DNA of 64,000 nt from Acetobacter malorum. GTDB lineage: Bacteria; Pseudomonadota; Alphaproteobacteria; Acetobacterales; Acetobacteraceae. The DNA is taken from contig NZ_JOPG01000008.1 in the NCBI RefSeq assembly GCF_002153605.1, positions 1 through 64,000 of the forward strand, read 5' to 3'. Numbering within the stretch: position 1 is the first letter of the stretch; each line of letters starts with the position of its first letter. Shown piece after piece: positions 1 through 8,904 of the stretch. The notes below the pieces were generated by a model, which made no database searches, had not been told where the DNA came from, and saw only the letters and a list, made by a program, of their open reading frames with translations. The translations under genes and the position numbers were made by a program.

Positions 1-638
1 CCCTGCCGTGCCAGAGCCGCCGTATCCCGCGTGTGGATATGCGCGATAGAGACCGTGCAACCTTCTGCCAGCAGCAGCAGAGCCAGCGGCTTGCCGACCA
101 GATTGGAGCAGCCAATTACCACGGCGTGCTTGCCGCGCATGTCGCCCAGCTGGTCACGCAGCAGCAGCAGGCAGCCCAGCGGCGTGCAGGGGATCAGGCT
201 GGGCAGGCCAATGGCCAGACGCCCGGCATTGATTTCCCCCAGACCATCCACATCCTTTTCCGGCTGAATGGCATTGGTCACCCGCCGCGCGTCCAGACCG
301 TTCGGCAGGGGGAGCTGCACCAGAATACCGTGAATTTCCGGGTCATGGTTGAGCCGTTCAATCAGCGCGAGCAGCTCTTCTTCAGACGTTGTTTCCGGCA
401 GCATGTGCATGAAGGAGCGCATGCCGGCATGGTGCGTCTGAATGGCCTTGTTGCGCACATAGACTTCACTCGCCGGGTCATTGCCTACCAGAATGACGGC
501 CAGACCGGGGGTGACGCCATGTTCGTCATGAAACGTGCGCACATCTTCGCGGATCTGCTGCCGGAGGGTGGCGGCAAAGCCTTTGCCGTCGATGAGGGAC
601 GCCTGATGGTCAGACGGAAGGGAGGGGGATGTGCTCAT
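1..638 (-). CDS. folD: Bifunctional methylenetetrahydrofolate dehydrogenase/cyclohydrolase FolD, 3' end cut by window edge
   Basis: Reading the minus strand from the ATG at 636-638 gives about 212 residues with no stop before the window edge, so roughly the last quarter of the usual 280-300 residue protein is missing. FolD interconverts methylene- and formyl-tetrahydrofolate in the cytoplasm. Visible family motifs are YVRNK with the catalytic lysine (about residue 64), QLPLP (109-113), PEKDVDG (about 126-132) and the NADP loop GCSNLVGKP (about 176-184). In that loop Cys stands where GRS is more usual. No strong ribosome site is seen. It follows the FemAB-like gene by 184 bases on the same strand, so it may have its own promoter there. 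Identity is sure; the 3' end is not visible. Confidence 0.95.
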   Translation of the reverse strand, partial: MSTSPSLPSDHQASLIDGKGFAATLRQQIREDVRTFHDEHGVTPGLAVILVGNDPASEVYVRNKAIQTHHAGMRSFMHMLPETTSEEELLALIERLNHDPEIHGILVQLPLPNGLDARRVTNAIQPEKDVDGLGEINAGRLAIGLPSLIPCTPLGCLLLLRDQLGDMRGKHAVVIGCSNLVGKPLALLLLAEGCTVSIAHIHTRDTAALARQ

Positions 639-822
639 CGTCACTGCTGCGGTCAATCCGGAAAAAAGGCGGTTGGAAGACCTGTCTGCCATACGCAAAA
701 AAACGGGCGCCGACAATGGCAGGGCCTGCATGGAGGGCGTGCGGAAGAGGCAGAAAGCTGCCGAATATGGTAACGGTAGCTTACGAAAAACGCAGCAGTG
801 AACCAGTGCACGAGGCGGTGCC

Positions 823-1980
823 TCAGGGCTGACCCTGTTCATCCTTTTTGTAAGGTGAAAAAGTGCTCAGCGCTTCCGCTTCGGCCCGTATGGCCGGACG
901 TTCTTCCGCCAGAAAAGCGGAAACGGCGGAACGGAGTGACGTATTTTCCAGCCAGTGGGCGGAATGGGTCAGGCTGGGCACATAGCCCCGCTGAATTTTA
1001 TGCTCACCCTGTGCCCCGGCCTCTACGCGTTTCAGTCCGTGGGCAATGGCAAAATCAATCGCCCGATAATAGCACAGCTCAAAATGCAGGAAAGGCCAGT
1101 CCCCTGTGCAGCCCCAGTTGCGGCCATAGAGCGTATCGCCCCCCAGCAGGTTGAGGGCGGCTGCGACGGGTCTGTCACCATGCCGGGCCATCATCAGCAC
1201 AACCTTGTCGCCCAGCCGTTCGGAGAGCAGGGGGAAGAAAGCCGGCGTGAGGTAAGCGCTGCCCCATTTGCGGTCCACCGTGTTGCGATAGAACGTATAG
1301 AAGGCCTGCCAGTCTGCGGCGGTAATCTCATCGCCGCGGAGGGTATGGAAGGTTAGCCCGGCGGCGTTGGCATCCCGCCGCTCGCGCTTCAGCACCTTGC
1401 GCTTGCGAGAGGCAAGGGTGGCCAGAAAATCGTCAAAGCTGCTGTAGCCGTGGTTATGCCAGTGATACTGCACCCCAAGGCGGGGCAACCAGCCACGCTG
1501 GCTGAGCAGGGCGCTTTCCTGTTCCTGACAAAAGGTGACGTGCGCGGAGGAAAGGCCGGTTTCTCCACAAATCTGGCGGAGGGCATCTGCTAAGACGGCG
1601 GCTGTTTCTGCCGGGGCGGAAGGTGCGCATAGCAGGCGCGGGCCGGGGGCGGGTGTGAAGGGAACAGCCACCTGTAATTTTGGGTAATACTGGCCGCCAG
1701 CGGCCTCAAAGGCACGGGCCCAGCCCTGATCGAACACATATTCGCCCCAGGAATGGCCTTTCAGGTAGGCCGGGCAAACGGCGGCCAGAGTGCCGTCCGG
1801 GGCGTGCAGGGTGACATGCCGGGGCAGCCACCCGGTGCGCTGGCAGACAGATCCACTGTCCTCCAGCGCAGAAAGAAAGGCGTAGCTGACAAATGGATTG
1901 TCAGCGCCCGCGCAGGAGTCCCACGCGGCGGCATCGATGGCATGAAGGCCGTCATGCAGAGAGACAGACCAGTCAGACAT
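823..1980 (-). CDS. FemAB-like GNAT-fold acyltransferase (PF04339 / COG3146 type)
   Basis: The 385-residue protein resembles the FemAB_like family of GNAT-fold proteins, cytoplasmic enzymes annotated as peptidoglycan biosynthesis or recognition proteins whose substrate is mostly unknown. Family-like stretches are the N-terminal [17 protein letters not shown], the central [13 protein letters not shown] basic segment (about residues 191-203) and the C-terminal [12 protein letters not shown]. No signal peptide or membrane segment is visible. The ATG at 1980 has GAGG 8 bases upstream. It is the third gene of a tight minus-strand run: TSCPD protein, RidA (16-base gap), then this gene. The acyl donor and acceptor cannot be told from sequence. 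Confidence 0.85.
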   Translation of the reverse strand: MSDWSVSLHDGLHAIDAAAWDSCAGADNPFVSYAFLSALEDSGSVCQRTGWLPRHVTLHAPDGTLAAVCPAYLKGHSWGEYVFDQGWARAFEAAGGQYYPKLQVAVPFTPAPGPRLLCAPSAPAETAAVLADALRQICGETGLSSAHVTFCQEQESALLSQRGWLPRLGVQYHWHNHGYSSFDDFLATLASRKRKVLKRERRDANAAGLTFHTLRGDEITAADWQAFYTFYRNTVDRKWGSAYLTPAFFPLLSERLGDKVVLMMARHGDRPVAAALNLLGGDTLYGRNWGCTGDWPFLHFELCYYRAIDFAIAHGLKRVEAGAQGEHKIQRGYVPSLTHSAHWLENTSLRSAVSAFLAEERPAIRAEAEALSTFSPYKKDEQGQP

Positions 1981-1996
1981 GACGACGCCTCTTCAT

Positions 1997-2461
1997 TCAG
2001 CCGATCTCAAACAGGCCTTCAACTTCAACCGGTGCATCCAGCGGGAGGGAGGGCACACCAACGGTGGAGCGGGCATGGCGACCGGCATCACCGAACACTT
2101 CAACCGCCAGATCGGATGCGCCGTTCATAACGGAAGCGTGTGCGGTGAAGTCCGGCGTACAGGCAATAAAGCCACCCAGACGCACGACACGTTTCACGCG
2201 GCTGAGGTCACCCACAGCGGCTTTGACCTGAGCAATCACGTTGATCATGCTGTAGCGCGCTGCTTCCACAGCGGTATCCACAGCAACAGCGCCACCCAGC
2301 TTGCCGGTGGCAAACAGCTTGCCATCAGCCAGCGGAAGCTGACCGGAGACAATCAGCAGGTTGCCGGTCTGCACGCAGGCGACATAGTTGGCCACAGGGG
2401 CAGCCGGTGTGGGCAGGGTGATGCCGAGGTCTTTCAGGCGGGCTTCAGGCGTGGTGCTCAT
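1997..2461 (-). CDS. RidA family protein (YjgF/YER057c/UK114), 154 residues
   Basis: The protein has the RidA pattern throughout: NLLIVSGQLPL near residue 33, AARYSMINVIAQVKAAVGDL in the middle, VKRVVRLGGFIA, and the C-terminal HARSTVGVPSLPLDAPVEVE. RidA trimers hydrolyse reactive enamine/imine intermediates made by PLP enzymes, protecting metabolism; many paralogs have unassigned substrates. The canonical catalytic arginine region is present as GRHARSTVGV. AAGGA lies about 10 bases before the ATG. The gene sits between the TSCPD protein (42-base gap) and the FemAB-like gene (16-base gap), so the three are probably co-transcribed. A second, shorter RidA-like protein occurs at 62782-63153. Confidence 0.93.
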   Translation of the reverse strand: MSTTPEARLKDLGITLPTPAAPVANYVACVQTGNLLIVSGQLPLADGKLFATGKLGGAVAVDTAVEAARYSMINVIAQVKAAVGDLSRVKRVVRLGGFIACTPDFTAHASVMNGASDLAVEVFGDAGRHARSTVGVPSLPLDAPVEVEGLFEIG

Positions 2462-2503
2462 GAGATGCGAGTCCTTGATTGAAAGGGTTCTGGCAGGCTC
2501 GGG

Positions 2504-4033
2504 CTAGCTGACCAGCCGCAGGCTGCCACGTTTGCGGGGAGCAGGTTCGCCCTCCTGCGTCGGGAAATCAAGCGGCAGGAGCGGGTCCGGGTCCATCTGG
2601 CTGTCCTGATGCGGGCCATCGGGCAGCTTTTTGTCCAGATACGCATCGGACAAGGCCCGAAACGTATAGTCCAGCATGGAGGTGGCGTAAGAGGCCACAG
2701 GGTCTCCCTCCACTGTGCCGGAGGGGCCGAAGCAGGAATAGGCAAAGCTGCTGACATACGCTTCCAGCGGCGCGCCATATTGCAGGCCAATGCTCACGGC
2801 TTCCCCAAAGCTTTCCATCAGGCCTTTGACCATGGAGCTTTCCCGCGTGGGGTTCAGGGCCAGTTCCCCTAATGTGCCGTCTTCATACTCACCCGTGCGC
2901 AGGAACAGCCGGTGGCCGCCAATGCTGGTTTTCTGTGTAAAGCCGCCGTGCCGCGGGGGCAGGGCGCGGCGCATGCCACGCTCCAGCTTGCGGACCAGCG
3001 TTTGCGCCGTCGGGTCAGGCCGGGCTGGCATCCGGTCAATAAAGCCGGTCAGAGCGCGATACATCGCCATATGGGCGTTCGGGCCGGGCAGCGGCAGCAC
3101 AGGCTCACCCGCCAGTGCGCCGGCGAGTGCCGTTTCTGTCGTAAAGCCCCGGGCGTCCAGTCGGTTACGCGTGCTGGGGGACAGCCGGCCATCGGGCCGG
3201 AGCAGGGAGAACACCGGAGCCATCCCGCAGGCTTCTACGCCCAGAAGCCCATCCACTGCGCTGCATGTGGAAAAGCCGGTTTCTACCGTAGCCAGAGGGG
3301 TCTCGGTCGCTACGGCGGCTTCTCGCCATACGGCGCGCAGCGTCTCGCTCAGGCCGGGCAGAACGGTGCGCACGGGCGGCAGCGGCAGGGACTCGGGGCC
3401 GGTGCCGGAATGGGCCGTCAGGGTCGCCAGTGTGGCAATGGCGCAGGCGGCAGCGCGGCCATCTTCACTGTCATAATCCAGACCGACTCCAGCCAGACAG
3501 GCATCAAGATTGGTGAGCATAATGTCACCGGCGATGACCGGCGGGGCGGCCTGCTCATCACTGTCTTTTGCCGCAGGTTTGGCCGGAGCTTCCGCTTCCG
3601 GGACCGGGGCAAACAGGTCGGGCAGAGGCAGTTCACCATTCCGCTGGTCTGCCGTGGTGCGGGCCGCACTGCGCAGAACGGAGGAGAGCAGGCGGATAGC
3701 GGCCACAAAGGTCTCAGCCGCAAAGCCCTCACCGGGAGAGATAAAGGCGGCCAGATTCACCAGAAAGCCGGGCGGGCGATCAAATTCGCAGGACCAGACA
3801 GGCTCCGTGGGGGCGGCCTGCCGCAGCAGCAGCAGCCACACCAAAGAGCGGGCGGTTGCATCATCCTGCGTCAGCGCGTCCACCCAGCGGGAGGCGACGG
3901 TCGCAAGGTCCACGGCATCTGTACCGGGCACAAGCTGGGCCAGAGCGGAAGCTGCGTCAGCATCCCACTCAGCGGGCAGTGTCACGGAGCGAAGGGGCGC
4001 ATCCGGGTCAGCTGCGGCCTGTAGCGTGCTCAT
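2504..4033 (-). CDS. TSCPD-domain protein resembling the C-terminus of B12-dependent (class II) ribonucleotide reductase
   Basis: About 509 residues. Residues about 360-480 match the C-terminal TSCPD domain of NrdJ: GGHRLFLRTGEYEDGTLGEL, then SIGLQYGAPLEAYV, SCFGPSGTVEGDP and ATSMLDYTFRALSDAYLDKK. A weak echo of the NrdJ core precedes it (GMAPVFSLLRPDG). The reductase catalytic barrel, finger-loop cysteine and B12 site are not recognisable, so it is unlikely to be a functional reductase by itself. The N-terminal 350 residues are alanine- and leucine-rich and of unknown fold. I chose the ATG at 4033 (GGAACGG about 6 bases upstream) over an in-frame ATG at 4069 that lacks a ribosome site. It heads the operon with RidA and the FemAB-like gene. 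Function is unknown. Confidence 0.8.
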   Translation of the reverse strand: MSTLQAAADPDAPLRSVTLPAEWDADAASALAQLVPGTDAVDLATVASRWVDALTQDDATARSLVWLLLLRQAAPTEPVWSCEFDRPPGFLVNLAAFISPGEGFAAETFVAAIRLLSSVLRSAARTTADQRNGELPLPDLFAPVPEAEAPAKPAAKDSDEQAAPPVIAGDIMLTNLDACLAGVGLDYDSEDGRAAACAIATLATLTAHSGTGPESLPLPPVRTVLPGLSETLRAVWREAAVATETPLATVETGFSTCSAVDGLLGVEACGMAPVFSLLRPDGRLSPSTRNRLDARGFTTETALAGALAGEPVLPLPGPNAHMAMYRALTGFIDRMPARPDPTAQTLVRKLERGMRRALPPRHGGFTQKTSIGGHRLFLRTGEYEDGTLGELALNPTRESSMVKGLMESFGEAVSIGLQYGAPLEAYVSSFAYSCFGPSGTVEGDPVASYATSMLDYTFRALSDAYLDKKLPDGPHQDSQMDPDPLLPLDFPTQEGEPAPRKRGSLRLVS

Positions 4034-4279
4034 AAGCACGCCGTTCCAATGGCGTCTGGCTCTTGTCATGCCGGGAGTTTACGCGTGTCCCAAACCCCGG
4101 TGGAACCCGTGCAAAGCGCCATTTGCGGTATACAATGCCCGGTATAACGAGGATATGGGGGATAACTTTTTACACGCCCGGTTTTGCTGGCAATCAGGGG
4201 GATCTGATCGAGTGGAGTTGATCAGTTTTCCCCCGAAAAACATGGACCAGCGGGGGTGTGGAGTCTTATTCTCGCACCC

Positions 4280-4648
4280 ATGGCAAACTTCGGAACATGG
4301 CTGCATACCCGCCGCAAAGGCCGCCTGATTGGCAAGGATTGTGACGGTCGATGCTATTACGAATCCACAGGCCCCGCCCGGCGTGGCGGTGGTGTGGACC
4401 GGCCCGAACGCTGGGTCATTTATCTGAAGGGGGAAGACCCTTCCGCTGTGCCGCCGGAATGGTGGGGCTGGCTGCATCACACGCTGGATGCGCCCATCCC
4501 GCAGGAGGAGCGCAAGCTCTGGCAGCTCCCGCATCAGCCAAACCTGACCGGCACCGCGCAGGCCTACCGGCCAGCAGGCAGCCCGTATAAAACCGGCCAG
4601 CATCCTCCTGCGACAGGAGATTACGAGTCCTGGTCTCCTGAGGCGTGA
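4280..4648 (+). CDS. NADH:ubiquinone oxidoreductase accessory subunit NDUFA12 family (B17.2)
   Basis: A 122-residue protein with the signature of this accessory subunit: GTWLHTRRKGRLIGKD at the N-terminus, RPERWVIYLKGEDPSAVPPE and WWGWLHHTLDAP in the middle, and a C-terminal YxPAGSPYKTGQ segment. In alphaproteobacteria it sits at the matrix-like (cytoplasmic) face of complex I. The ATG at 4280 is chosen because it fits the family N-terminus; a GTG at 4256 in the same frame would add eight residues, and neither has a clear ribosome site. It is divergent from the TSCPD gene and followed 55 bases later by mlaD. NDUFA12 close to a DUF2155 gene is a familiar alphaproteobacterial neighbourhood. Confidence 0.93.
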   Translation: MANFGTWLHTRRKGRLIGKDCDGRCYYESTGPARRGGGVDRPERWVIYLKGEDPSAVPPEWWGWLHHTLDAPIPQEERKLWQLPHQPNLTGTAQAYRPAGSPYKTGQHPPATGDYESWSPEA

Positions 4649-4703
4649 TCTGAAACGCATTCCCTGCTAAGGTGCGTGTCCAGACAGGGAGTAGACAGGA
4701 CGC

Positions 4704-5249
4704 ATGGCTTCAGTAACGGCAGTAAAACCCCGGCGCACTTCTATGGAATTGCTGACCGGCGTTCTTGTTCTCGGCCTGCTCGGGCTGATGCTTGTTGCCG
4801 CTGTGGTGGGGGAAGGTCGCAAGACCGACACCAGCGGATATCGGCTGCATGCCAGTTTCTCCCATATTGACGGGCTGGGCGTTGGTTCGGATGTGCGGCT
4901 TGCCGGTGTGACCGTCGGGCAGGTGGTCTCCGAACACGTCAATCCGCAGACGTTCAAGGCGGAAGTGACCTTTACCGTGCGCCCAGACATCAAACTGCCG
5001 ACGGACAGTGCCGCCATCATCACTAGTGACAGTCTTCTGGGCGGCAAATACATCGCCCTTTCTCCCGGTGGGGATGACCACATGATGGCCGCGGATGCGA
5101 CCATCAGCGAGACGCAGGGTGCCATCAGTCTGGAACAGCTACTCAGCAAATTCATCTTCTCGGTGACTGATACGCTCACCCGTGCGAACAAAGACGCCGC
5201 AGGTGGCAAAGCGCCAGCCGGGGATGCAGGCAAGGCCGACCTTCCATGA
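4704..5249 (+). CDS. mlaD: Outer-membrane lipid asymmetry protein MlaD (MCE domain)
   Basis: A 181-residue protein with one N-terminal membrane segment (about residues 14-35) followed by one MCE domain: SHIDGLGVGSDVRLAGVTVG (about 53-72) and the ITSDSLLGGKYIALSPGG stretch. MlaD hexamers sit in the inner membrane and pass phospholipid between the MlaFEB transporter and MlaC. The tail (AGGKAPAGDAGKADLP) is low complexity. The length fits MlaD. The usual partners mlaE, mlaF and mlaC are not in this window; here mlaD is placed between NDUFA12 and a small gene plus DUF2155, all plus strand. It could act with an MlaFE pair encoded elsewhere. Confidence 0.92.
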   Translation: MASVTAVKPRRTSMELLTGVLVLGLLGLMLVAAVVGEGRKTDTSGYRLHASFSHIDGLGVGSDVRLAGVTVGQVVSEHVNPQTFKAEVTFTVRPDIKLPTDSAAIITSDSLLGGKYIALSPGGDDHMMAADATISETQGAISLEQLLSKFIFSVTDTLTRANKDAAGGKAPAGDAGKADLP

Positions 5250-5292
5250 GCCGTTCTGACCTGACGCTGACTGTCTGAGGAGGACGCCCCGC

Positions 5293-5511
5293 GTGGAAAG
5301 CCCGAAACTCTGGCTGCAGGACGATGGGCAGCCTGTCTCCTGTCAGGAAAAATTACGTGTGCTGGATGAAAACTGGCAGGAAGTGCAGGAGATCCTGCGC
5401 GATGCGTTTGAGGATGCCGTGCTGATGGGCGTGAGTGAACAGGGGATGCGTGCGCGTCTGACTGATCTTGTCGCTTCTCTTCAGTCTCCGCATCAGGGAA
5501 ACAAAGCATGA
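5293..5511 (+). CDS. Hypothetical protein, 72 residues
   Basis: I do not recognise a family. The short acidic protein starts at GTG 5293 with an excellent ribosome site (GAGGAGGA about 9 bases upstream) and its stop overlaps the start of the DUF2155 gene by four bases (ATGA), so it is almost certainly translated with it. The sequence looks helical with heptad-like leucines (KLRVLDENWQEVQEILRDAF) and has no signal peptide or membrane segment. Co-translation suggests a role tied to the envelope gene that follows or to mlaD before it, but that is inference. Confidence 0.75.
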   Translation: MESPKLWLQDDGQPVSCQEKLRVLDENWQEVQEILRDAFEDAVLMGVSEQGMRARLTDLVASLQSPHQGNKA

Positions 5512-6131
5512 GCAAAAAGCATTTTTCCCCTCTGGCCTTTCTGGGCGGCCTGATGGCTGTGGCGAGCGGCGGCTGGGTGGTTGCACCGTCTGACGCGCAG
5601 GCCGTGGGCACTCCACTGGCTCCGCCCGCTGTCTATGGGCAGGGCGTATGGCAGGGAAAGGGAACTGCCGTGGTGCGGGTGCTGGACCGGCTGGATGCGC
5701 ATGTCGAGATGATTTCGGTCCCGACGGGAACCACTGCGCACTACAAGAGTTTGGATATCAGCGCAGGCCGGTGCCTGGAACGGCCTAAAACACTGTCCCC
5801 CGATGCGGCAGGCTGGCTGGAACTGCATGATACGCATCCGGATGGCGCAACTTTCAAAGGCTGGATGCTGGCCGCGGAGCCGGGTCTGGGTGTGTTTGAA
5901 AGCGCTGTGTATGACGTGCGGATGGTGCGGTGTGAGGGTGCGGATGTCGCCCCCATGACGCCCCCGCTCCCAACGCCTGCCGTGCCCGTGCTGACGCCGT
6001 CCGCGGGTGACCAGTCCGCACCCACGGGTGATGTGCCCGGTAACGGGGGGAGCCATGCTCCTGCTGGTTCGGGTGCACCACCTGCGGGAGATGCGCTCCC
6101 TGCATCTCCTGAATCCGGCGGGGAATATTAA
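5508..6131 (+). CDS. DUF2155 domain-containing exported protein
   Basis: 207 residues: an N-terminal signal peptide (about 1-32, ending near DAQA), then the DUF2155 core with VVRVLDRLDAHVEMISVPTG, two cysteines (GRCLERP and VRCEG) and FKGWMLAAEPGLGVFESAVY. The last 60 residues are a proline/glycine/alanine-rich tail (low complexity), which is longer than in many members. DUF2155 proteins are periplasmic or surface proteins of alphaproteobacteria with no known activity; a position close to NDUFA12 is commonly seen. Four-base overlap with the upstream 72-residue gene. No obvious terminator follows. Confidence 0.9.
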   Translation: MSKKHFSPLAFLGGLMAVASGGWVVAPSDAQAVGTPLAPPAVYGQGVWQGKGTAVVRVLDRLDAHVEMISVPTGTTAHYKSLDISAGRCLERPKTLSPDAAGWLELHDTHPDGATFKGWMLAAEPGLGVFESAVYDVRMVRCEGADVAPMTPPLPTPAVPVLTPSAGDQSAPTGDVPGNGGSHAPAGSGAPPAGDALPASPESGGEY

Positions 6132-6286
6132 GCCGGACAGGCCTGACCGTTCATGAGGGTGCGGTCTGTCTTGCTTTTCAGGGAGTTGTCGGGCTGGACA
6201 GGGTCAGGCATCGTTTCAGGTAGCAATCGGACGGTCAGCGTAGGGTCTGGCCGGTCCGGTCTGTGACAAAACAAGACGAGGTGTAC

Positions 6287-7030
6287 GTGATCGGTTCTTC
6301 TTCCAGTCAGGAATTTCGCTTTCAGGTTCCCTCTCTGGATCAGGCGGCGTTCCTCCTAGATTTTGACGGTACTCTGGTCGATATCGCGCCCACACCAGAT
6401 TCCGTCGTTGTGCCGGAAGGGTTGCCGGAAACCCTGCGCCGCCTGCGCGCGGCGTGCGGAGATGCGCTGGCTATTGTGTCTGGCCGTTCGATTGATCAGA
6501 TTGATCATTTTCTGGGGGATATTCCGTTTGCCGTGGCAGGTGAGCATGGCATCGCTGTAAGGCATCGCCCCGGTGGCCCGATTGAACGGGCCGCACTTCC
6601 GTCAGTTCCGCAATCATGGTTTGCCGAGGCGCGGGATCTTATTGCCGCATGGCCCGGTGCGCGGCTGGAGCATAAGCCGGGTGGCTTCGTTCTGCATTAT
6701 CGCGCCGTGCCGGAAGCCGGCGCCGCCCTGCGTGAGGCAGCTGAGAGCTGGGTGAAAGGTACCAATGGTGCCTTTGAAGTCCAGACGGCCAAAATGGCGT
6801 GGGAAATCCGGCCTGCTGGTGTCGATAAAGGCTATGCCGTCAGCATGTTGATGAAATCTCTCCCCTTTACTGGCCGGAAGCCGGTTTTTGTGGGGGACGA
6901 TGTCACGGATGAAGACGGGATGGCGGCTGCAAAGCGCCTTGGTGGCGTGGGCCTGCGTATCCCCACCGATTTTCCAAACCCCACAGCATTTCGTGCCTGG
7001 CTTGCGTCTCTGGTTGAGGGGAAGGGTTAA
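6287..7030 (+). CDS. otsB: Trehalose-6-phosphate phosphatase OtsB
   Basis: A HAD-superfamily phosphatase that dephosphorylates trehalose 6-phosphate. Motif I is LLDFDGTLVDIAP with the nucleophile and general-acid aspartates; then AIVSGRSIDQID (motif II), the lysine-containing PAGVDKGYAV, and motif IV VGDDVTDEDGM. The total length of 247 residues is normal. The GTG at 6287 is preferred because GACGAGG ends about 5 bases before it; a GTG at 6263 in frame has no ribosome site. otsA follows after 3 bases, so the two steps of trehalose synthesis are co-translated. The product would serve as compatible solute or stress protectant, a known use of trehalose in acetic acid bacteria. Confidence 0.95.
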   Translation: MIGSSSSQEFRFQVPSLDQAAFLLDFDGTLVDIAPTPDSVVVPEGLPETLRRLRAACGDALAIVSGRSIDQIDHFLGDIPFAVAGEHGIAVRHRPGGPIERAALPSVPQSWFAEARDLIAAWPGARLEHKPGGFVLHYRAVPEAGAALREAAESWVKGTNGAFEVQTAKMAWEIRPAGVDKGYAVSMLMKSLPFTGRKPVFVGDDVTDEDGMAAAKRLGGVGLRIPTDFPNPTAFRAWLASLVEGKG

Positions 7031-7033
7031 GCT

Positions 7034-8380
7034 ATGGGGCGTTTAGTTGTTGTTTCCAATCGTGTCCCTGCGCCGCGGGACCGGTTGCAGCCCGCTGGTG
7101 GGCTGGCTGTTGCCCTGCGTGCGGCGTTAAAGGAAGGTAGTTGCCTGTGGTTTGGCTGGTCTGGTCAGCAGGTTTCTGAAAAAGAGGGGCATGACCCGGA
7201 GGTCAGTCTCGATAAGGTAGAGAACGTCACCTACGCCACCATTGACCTGACACACGCGGAATATGACGGATTTTACCAGAAATATTCCAACGGCATCTTG
7301 TGGCCGCTCTGCCATTACCGGGCAGGGCTGATGGATTATGATCGGAAAGATCAGGTCATTTATCACAACGTCAACGCGTTGTTTGCCCGCAAATTACTGC
7401 CGCTTTTGCAGCCGGGAGATATGATCTGGATTCACGATTATCATCTGTTCCCGCTGGGGCAGGCGTTGCGGGATCTGGGCGTGACAGCTCCCATCGGGTT
7501 CTTCCTGCATATTCCGTTCCCGCCATGGAGCCTGATGCGGGCTCTGCCGGAAGCGGATGCCCTGCTGCGCGCCATGCAGGCGTACGATGTGATCGGTTTG
7601 CAGACCGAGGATGATGCCCGGAATATGAATGACGGGTTCTCTCTCGGCGGCGTCAAGGCAAAGGCGGAGGTCTTCCCGATCGGGATTGATCCCGACAGTT
7701 TTGCAAAACAGGCAGAAGATGGGTTGAGCAATCCGGATGTTCAACGCCTGAAGGAAAGTCTGCGCGGCAAACCGTTTATTATCGGCGTGGACCGGCTGGA
7801 TTATTCCAAAGGCCTCCCGGAGCGCTTCAAGGGATATGAAATCTTTCTGGAACGCTATCCCGAGCATCGGGGGAAGGTGGTGTATCTTCAGGTGACCCCC
7901 GTCTCTCGCGGGAATGTGCCGGAATATCGCGCTTTGCGGCGGGAGCTGGATGAAGCTGCGGGCCGCATTAACGGCACGTATGGTGATTTTGACTGGACGC
8001 CTATCCGTTATCTGACTCATCCTGTGCCGCGCGCCCTGCTGGCCAGTTTCTATCGGCTGGCGGATGCAGCGCTCGTTACCCCTCTGCGCGACGGCATGAA
8101 TCTGGTGGCCAAGGAATATGTGGCTGCACAGGATAAGGCGAATCCGGGTGTGTTGATCCTCTCCCATTTTGCAGGTGCTGCCCCGGATATGGAGGCCGCT
8201 CTGATGGTCAATCCGCATGATGCAGATGATATTGCGGACGCTCTGCACAAAGCGCTCACCATGCCTGATGGGGAGCGACGTGCGCGGTGGGACCATCTGG
8301 AACCGGATGTCTGGCGCGTGACGGCGGTGACGTGGGCGCGTGACTTCATTCAGGCTCTTGGGAAGGCCCGTTTAGCGTGA
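7034..8380 (+). CDS. otsA: Trehalose-6-phosphate synthase OtsA (GT20)
   Basis: A 448-residue retaining glycosyltransferase of family GT20 that joins UDP-glucose and glucose 6-phosphate. The N-terminal nucleotide loop is LVVVSNRVPAP with the following AGGLAVAL; IHDYHLFPLGQALR (about residues 134-147) and HIPFPPW follow; GVDRLDYSKGLPERF (about 253-267) and the C-terminal TPLRDGMNLVAKEYVA carry donor-site residues. Length is typical. It lies 3 bases after otsB and its stop overlaps the start of the DsbB-like gene (GTGA), so the three form one operon. Confidence 0.97.
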   Translation: MGRLVVVSNRVPAPRDRLQPAGGLAVALRAALKEGSCLWFGWSGQQVSEKEGHDPEVSLDKVENVTYATIDLTHAEYDGFYQKYSNGILWPLCHYRAGLMDYDRKDQVIYHNVNALFARKLLPLLQPGDMIWIHDYHLFPLGQALRDLGVTAPIGFFLHIPFPPWSLMRALPEADALLRAMQAYDVIGLQTEDDARNMNDGFSLGGVKAKAEVFPIGIDPDSFAKQAEDGLSNPDVQRLKESLRGKPFIIGVDRLDYSKGLPERFKGYEIFLERYPEHRGKVVYLQVTPVSRGNVPEYRALRRELDEAAGRINGTYGDFDWTPIRYLTHPVPRALLASFYRLADAALVTPLRDGMNLVAKEYVAAQDKANPGVLILSHFAGAAPDMEAALMVNPHDADDIADALHKALTMPDGERRARWDHLEPDVWRVTAVTWARDFIQALGKARLA

Positions 8381-8892
8381 GATCAGCATTTTCTACCAGA
8401 AAAATGGGTCTCTTTCTGGCGCTGGCCGGTGCTTTGGCGCTGGGTATTGCGTGGTGGGTGGAGCATGTTCTGCACATCATGCCCTGCGAGCTGTGTCTGG
8501 TTGAGCGCTGGCCCTGGCGTATTCTGATTGTTATTGGCGTGGTGGATGTCCTGCTGCCCGGTGCTGCAGGCGGCCCCGTGCTCTGGCTGTGTGTGCCCAC
8601 TCTGCTGGCTTCTGTCGGTCTGGCGTTCTGCCACGCCGGGGTGGAGTGGGGCTGGTGGCCCAGCCCGTTGCCCGGGTGCCATGCCCCCCACATTAGCGGC
8701 ACCACTATGGCGGAGCGGCTGGCTTCCATGCCGCTTCTGCCGTCCAAGCCCTGTGACGCACCGACGTATCTGATTCCAGACCTCCCCTTGTCCATGTCTG
8801 TCATGGGCGGCCTGTATGCGGCGGGTGTGCTTGGGGTGTTTGGGGTCTGGCGCTACCGCCTTAGCCGGACAGCGCGCAGAATATTTTATTAA
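8377..8892 (+). CDS. dsbB: Disulfide bond formation protein B (DsbB family)
   Basis: 171 residues with four predicted membrane segments. The quinone-coupled pair is CELC (C37, C40); the periplasmic second pair is probably C101 and C126, and there is an extra Cys at 85. DsbB re-oxidises DsbA and passes electrons to ubiquinone. The GTG start at 8377 overlaps the otsA stop as GTGA, so translation is coupled to trehalose synthesis genes, an unusual partnership. A DsbA partner is not seen in this window. A strong hairpin follows 12 bases after the stop. Confidence 0.9.
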   Translation: MRSAFSTRKMGLFLALAGALALGIAWWVEHVLHIMPCELCLVERWPWRILIVIGVVDVLLPGAAGGPVLWLCVPTLLASVGLAFCHAGVEWGWWPSPLPGCHAPHISGTTMAERLASMPLLPSKPCDAPTYLIPDLPLSMSVMGGLYAAGVLGVFGVWRYRLSRTARRIFY

Positions 8893-8904
8893 GCAGAGAT
8901 TAAA

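Noticed and set aside
33-773. Plus-strand open frame of 246 codons over the folD gene
   Set aside because: It is the antisense of folD; the minus frame carries all FolD motifs.
4079-4660. Minus-strand open frame of 193 codons
   Set aside because: Antisense of the NDUFA12 gene and leader; no ribosome site or family.
7394-8296. Minus-strand open frame of 300 codons
   Set aside because: Antisense of otsA, which has full GT20 motifs.
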